From Gemmata massiliana (GTDB lineage: Bacteria > Planctomycetota > Planctomycetia > Gemmatales > Gemmataceae): 64,000 nt of DNA. The stretch spans positions 828,339-892,338 of the forward strand of contig HG799464.1 of assembly GCA_000531095.1 (NCBI GenBank), read 5' to 3'. Below, in pieces: positions 60,567-64,000 of the stretch. Positions within the stretch are counted from its first letter, which is position 1, and each line of letters opens with the position of its first letter. The notes below the pieces were generated by a model. It did no database searches, had not been told where the DNA came from, and saw only the letters and a list, made by a program, of their open reading frames with translations. The translations under genes and the position numbers were made by a program.

Positions 60567-60588
60567 TACACGAAACCTTCACGAAACC
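60567..60588 (+). promoter_or_regulatory. PHO-box-like 11-bp direct repeat upstream of pstS
   Basis: Two adjacent 11-bp units TACACGAAACC and TTCACGAAACC (9 of 11 identical), 74 bases before ATG 60663. Direct repeats at 11-bp spacing are how PhoB-type regulators bind, although the unit sequence differs from the enterobacterial box. Confidence 0.5.
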
Positions 60589-60662
60589 CGGGCTGTTCGC
60601 AGGTGCCGGCAACGATAAGTTGTGCGCACACTGGCCCCGATCCGTCCCCACGGAGATACCTG

Positions 60663-61730
60663 ATGTCCCGGTACTTTGCCTTCGCCGTGTTGGTGTTCGC
60701 GCTTCCTTTCTTTAGCGGGTGCGGCGGGTGCGGTGGCGGGCAACCGGCTCAACGGGTCAGTGGCGGCGGCGCCACGTTCGTGAACCCGATCATGCAAAAG
60801 TGGTCGGGCGAGTACAAAACGGCCAAGAACGTCGAGATCGACTACGTCTCGAAGGGGTCGGGGTACGGCGTCGAGCAGATGACCGCGAAGACCAAGGACT
60901 TCGGGTGCTCGGACGCCCCGCTGACGAAGGAGCAGCTCGCCACCGCAAAGGAAAAGGGCGGCGACGTGGTCCACATCCCGCTGACGATGGGCGCGGTCGC
61001 GGTGGTCTACCACGTACCGGAAATTAGCGGAAAAGAACTGAAACTGACCGGGGACGTGCTGGCTGATATCTATCGCCGCGACCCGAGCGTGCAAAAGTGG
61101 AACGCCAAGCGGATCGCCGATCTGAACCCCGGCCTGTCGCTCCCGGACAAGGACATTGTGGTGGTCGCGCGGGCCGAAAAGAGCGGAACCTCGAACATCT
61201 TCTCCGAGTACCTCTCGAAGGCCAGCGGCGGCAAGATTAAGGCGAGCACCAAGCCGGACTGGGTTCAGGGTGTCGTCGGGCAAGAGGGCAACGATGGCGT
61301 GGCCGGGTTCGTTAAGGGCAATGCGGGCACCATCGGGTACGTCGAGTTGCTATTCGCCCGGAAGAACGAACTGGCGACAGCGAAGCTGAAAAACAAGGCC
61401 GGCGAGTGGGTCGGTGCAGAGGCCGACGGTGTGACCGCGGCGGCGGCCGAGGCGATCAAGTCGAAGCCGGACAAGGAGCCGTACTCGCTGCACGACCTCA
61501 CGTACTCGCTGACCGACACCGCGGGCGCGAAGTCGTACCCGATCTCCGGGATCAGCTACGCGATCCTGTTCGCCAAGCTGCCCAAAGACACCGGGCCGAC
61601 CATCGTCGACTTCCTGAAGTGGGCGACGACCGACGGGCAGAAGTTCGCCAAGGACATGGATTACGCCCCGCTCCCCGAAGAGTTGAGCAAGAAGATCCAG
61701 GAGAAGCTCGGCCAAGTGACGTTTGAGTAA
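60663..61730 (+). CDS. pstS: Phosphate ABC transporter substrate-binding lipoprotein
   Basis: 355 residues from ATG 60663 (GGAG precedes; an in-frame upstream ATG at 60603 lacks a signal). The signal YFAFAVLVFALPFFSGCGG has lipobox FSGC. Typical PstS features are GGGATFVNPIMQKWSGEYK, the phosphate-loop SKGSGYG and DFGCSDAPLTKEQL, and VVVARAEKSGTSNIFSEYLS. It binds inorganic phosphate and delivers it to the fused permease encoded 90 bases downstream. A PHO-box-like repeat lies upstream. No pstB or phoU is in the window. Confidence 0.94.
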   Translation: MSRYFAFAVLVFALPFFSGCGGCGGGQPAQRVSGGGATFVNPIMQKWSGEYKTAKNVEIDYVSKGSGYGVEQMTAKTKDFGCSDAPLTKEQLATAKEKGGDVVHIPLTMGAVAVVYHVPEISGKELKLTGDVLADIYRRDPSVQKWNAKRIADLNPGLSLPDKDIVVVARAEKSGTSNIFSEYLSKASGGKIKASTKPDWVQGVVGQEGNDGVAGFVKGNAGTIGYVELLFARKNELATAKLKNKAGEWVGAEADGVTAAAAEAIKSKPDKEPYSLHDLTYSLTDTAGAKSYPISGISYAILFAKLPKDTGPTIVDFLKWATTDGQKFAKDMDYAPLPEELSKKIQEKLGQVTFE

Positions 61731-61819
61731 CCGGCCGACGTCCCCGCTCACCATTCGCCCGGGGTGAACTTCGCCCCGGCGCCCTTCGGCTGCAAGTCCG
61801 GACCCCGAGCAAAGCCCAC

Positions 61820-63664
61820 ATGACCGCACACCAATCGCACCCACCGTCCCGCGGCGACTTCGTGTTCCGCTGGCTGTGTCAGTCCGCCGGCGGGTTCGTG
61901 CTCTCGGTCGCCGCGGCGCTGATCGCCGTTCTCGTGTACAAGGCGTGGCCGGTACTGTCCGAACCGGGCAAGTACCGGCTGCTGACGAGCACCAAGTGGT
62001 TCCCGGACGGCAACGAGTACGGGGCGCTGGTGTTCATCTATGGCACGGTCGTCACGTCTCTGATCGCGATGCTGATCGCGGTACCGCTCGGGGTCGGCGC
62101 CGCCGCTTACCTTTCGGAACTGGCACCGCCGCGGGTACGGAAGGTGTGCGCGTTCCTCCTTGAACTCCTCGCGGCGATTCCGAGCGTCGTATACGGGTTC
62201 TGGGGCCGCGAGTTCTTGGCGAAACAAGGGCTCGCGCCGTTCTTCGATGCGCTGGGTTTACCGAACGTCGCGTCCGGCCAGGGGATTCTGGCAGCCGGGC
62301 TGGTGCTGTCGGTCATGATCCTGCCGTACATCACCGCGGTCAGCTTCGACGTTATGCAGGCGGTCCCGCGGTCGCAGCGCGAGGGTTCGCTCGCTCTCGG
62401 TTCAACGCGGTGGCAAACGATCTGGCGCGTCGTGCTGCCCTACGCCCGTCCCGGTGTGATTGCCGCGTGCTTCCTCGCACTCGGGCGCGCGATCGGGGAA
62501 ACGATGGCCGTCACAATGGTGATTGCCAACTCGCAGTACCTCGATTTCCGGCTGAACGGGACCGGCGACACGATCCCCAGCGTAATCGCCAAGGAACTGT
62601 TTGAAGCCCCACCCGGTGTTAAACAAGGGGCACTCGTCGCCCTCGGGTTACTGCTTCTGGGCATCACACTCGTGATGAATTTTTCGGCCCGAATCGTGGT
62701 CCGGTGGATGTCGAAGCCCCACGCCCACCGCAACCGGTCGATCGAACTGGCCGAGGGCCAAATCGGGCAACCGGCTCGCACCGCAGAAGAACTCACCGCC
62801 AGCCGCGCTAAAGCCCAGCGCTCGGACCGCGTCATGCGAGGTGTACTGGCGCTGTGTCAGTTACTGACCGTGATCCCGCTGTTCCTGATCCTCGGGTACA
62901 TCACCGTCCGCGGGGCCGGGGGCGTGAACTGGGACTTCTTCACAAAGCTACCGAATGACAGTTCCGGACGCGGGCTCGCCCACGCACTTTACGGGAGCTG
63001 TATCCTCGTGGGGCTCGCGACCGCGTTCGCGGTGCCGGTGGGTGTGCTGACCGCGGTGTTTCTCGCCGAGTACCGGAACAACAGACTCGTGGTCCCGCTT
63101 CGGTTCGTGGCCGAAACGCTCGGCGCGGTGCCGTCAATCGTGATCGGGATCTTCGGGTACGCGATGTTCGTGTACCCGGTGTGGATGAACACCTCGCGCG
63201 GCCAGTTCTCCGGTTGGGCCGGGGCTTTCGCGCTGGGCGTGATGATGCTCCCGGTCGTGATCCGGGCCACGGAAGAAGCACTGCGACTGGTGCCAAACAG
63301 CTTACGGGAAGCGAGTTACGCGCTCGGTGCGAGCCGGTGGCAGACGGTGGTGAAGGTACTCCTCCCGGCCGCGCTTCCGGCAATCGTTACAGGGGTGTTC
63401 CTCGCGGTCGGGCGCATCGCGGGTGAAACGGCGCCACTCATTCTGACCGCGGGCGGGTCGCAGTACATGCCCCGAACCCCATCGGATTCGACCCCGTTCC
63501 TCCCGTTCTACATCTACGATTTCGCGAAGTACGCGCCGGGGTCGCCGGAGATCCAGCTCGCGTGGACCGCGGCATTTGTACTCGTGACGGTCGTGATGCT
63601 CCTCAACATCGGCGTGCGGATGCTGTCGGGCAAACGGGTCGTGGCCGCGGCACGAGCCGATTGA
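61820..63664 (+). CDS. Fused PstC-PstA phosphate permease
   Basis: 614 residues joining both permease subunits of the Pst transporter. The N-terminal half is PstC-like (GFVLSVAAALIAVLVYKAWP, SVVYGFWGREFLAKQGLAPF) with an EAA loop near QREGSLALGSTRWQTIWRVV. After a charged linker (EELTASRAKAQRSDRVMRGV), the second half is PstA-like (GAVPSIVIGIFGYAMFVYP) with its own EAA loop REASYALGASRWQTVVKVLL. About twelve helices in all. Separate pstC and pstA are the rule; the fusion fixes a 1:1 ratio. The gene follows pstS; the ATPase partner PstB must be outside the window. Confidence 0.9.
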   Translation: MTAHQSHPPSRGDFVFRWLCQSAGGFVLSVAAALIAVLVYKAWPVLSEPGKYRLLTSTKWFPDGNEYGALVFIYGTVVTSLIAMLIAVPLGVGAAAYLSELAPPRVRKVCAFLLELLAAIPSVVYGFWGREFLAKQGLAPFFDALGLPNVASGQGILAAGLVLSVMILPYITAVSFDVMQAVPRSQREGSLALGSTRWQTIWRVVLPYARPGVIAACFLALGRAIGETMAVTMVIANSQYLDFRLNGTGDTIPSVIAKELFEAPPGVKQGALVALGLLLLGITLVMNFSARIVVRWMSKPHAHRNRSIELAEGQIGQPARTAEELTASRAKAQRSDRVMRGVLALCQLLTVIPLFLILGYITVRGAGGVNWDFFTKLPNDSSGRGLAHALYGSCILVGLATAFAVPVGVLTAVFLAEYRNNRLVVPLRFVAETLGAVPSIVIGIFGYAMFVYPVWMNTSRGQFSGWAGAFALGVMMLPVVIRATEEALRLVPNSLREASYALGASRWQTVVKVLLPAALPAIVTGVFLAVGRIAGETAPLILTAGGSQYMPRTPSDSTPFLPFYIYDFAKYAPGSPEIQLAWTAAFVLVTVVMLLNIGVRMLSGKRVVAAARAD

Positions 63665-63676
63665 GGGCCGTACCGG

Positions 63677-64000
63677 TCATTTGCCAACGGGATAGAGCGC
63701 GAGGCGCATCGAATTCGCCAGCACCGCGAGTGTGCCGATACTCATCGCCGCGGTGCTCCAAACGGAGTTGATGAGCCCACCGCCGAGCGGGACCAACGCG
63801 CCGGCGGCGATCGGGATCGCGAACACGTTGAAGGCGAACGCGAGGATCAGGTTCCTGCGGATCGTTCGCACCGTTGCTCGGCTCAGCTCCCGGGCAGTTC
63901 CGAGCGCCCGAAGGTCCGAGCGCACCAGCGTCACCCCGGCCGTGCTGATCGCGGTTCGCGCGCCGCTCGCGAGCGTGATCCCCACGTCCGCCGCGACGAG
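63677..64000 (-). CDS. P1B-type (copper-like) ATPase, C-terminal end
   Basis: The last 107 residues of a heavy-metal P1B ATPase; the frame is open to the window edge, so the gene continues to the right on the minus strand. Visible are the end of the phosphorylation/hinge region (LVAADVGITLASGARTAIST, corresponding to the DVGIAMGTG region of CopA) and the last membrane helices with LILAFAFNVFAIPIAAGALV and WSTAAMSIGTLAVLANSMRL, where Met and Ser of the final transmembrane metal site occur (AAMSIGTLAVLANS fits the MxxSS-type position). Metal specificity is likely Cu+, by family resemblance. Confidence 0.85.
   Translation of the reverse strand, partial: LVAADVGITLASGARTAISTAGVTLVRSDLRALGTARELSRATVRTIRRNLILAFAFNVFAIPIAAGALVPLGGGLINSVWSTAAMSIGTLAVLANSMRLALYPVGK

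Overview
The window is GC-rich DNA from a planctomycete, most likely a Gemmataceae member (Gemmata-like). The grounds are family content: a DUF1553/DUF1501 pair, several DUF1559 prepilin-like proteins with an H-X9-DG motif, two TIGR02996 domain proteins, an ECF sigma factor with a membrane-spanning C-terminal extension, and a PA14/multiheme cytochrome. No tRNA, rRNA, CRISPR array, transposase or prophage was seen.

Layout. 0-4 kb: end of a DUF1553 gene, DUF1501, and a secreted trypsin-like protease. 4-5 kb: a lone cytidine-deaminase-fold gene beside a perfect 17-bp inverted repeat. 5.2-12.3 kb: rplU, a secreted helical-toroid-like protein, then a same-strand run fabH, two TIGR02996 proteins, archease and rtcB. 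12.3-17 kb (minus): type II prepilin-like DUF1559 proteins and lipoproteins. 17.5-19.7 kb (minus): a large membrane-tethered sigma factor. 20.6-22.2 kb: RNase Y, whose membrane anchor is out of frame at a C7 run. 22.2-34 kb: an island of envelope and stress proteins (Holin-X, DUF3618, GH13, YihY, DUF1328, DUF2934, TspO, two ferritin-like proteins, a YqjD/DUF883-like protein, AI-2E exporter). 34-41.5 kb: a signalling cluster with an ethylene-receptor-like histidine kinase, an Rcp1-like response regulator, a receiver-kinase hybrid and a divergent NtrC-type regulator. 41.7-48.8 kb: two secreted DUF1559 proteins, a WcaJ-type sugar transferase and a sulfatase-fold protein carrying a dispersed repeat in frame. 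48.9-60.4 kb: ABC-2 permease, C45 hydrolase, Rieske oxygenase, RarD, M24 peptidase, pentaheme PA14 protein, CNT nucleoside transporter. 60.5-64 kb: pstS and a fused pstC-pstA, then the 3' end of a P1B-type ATPase.

The most interesting result is regulatory. Eight sites matching the sigma-54 (RpoN) -24/-12 consensus, with exact GG-N10-GC spacing, lie just upstream of transcription units in the 23.6-34 kb island. The only sigma-54 activator in the window (40055-41509) sits next to the ethylene-receptor-like kinase operon. I infer a sigma-54-driven envelope/stress regulon that may be linked to that sensory cluster. The promoters are read directly from sequence; the link to the sensor is inference from proximity.

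Five single-base frameshifts in three genes (RNase Y, the large kinase, one DUF1559 gene), some in G/C runs, mean base-level accuracy should be checked before biology is built on those breaks.
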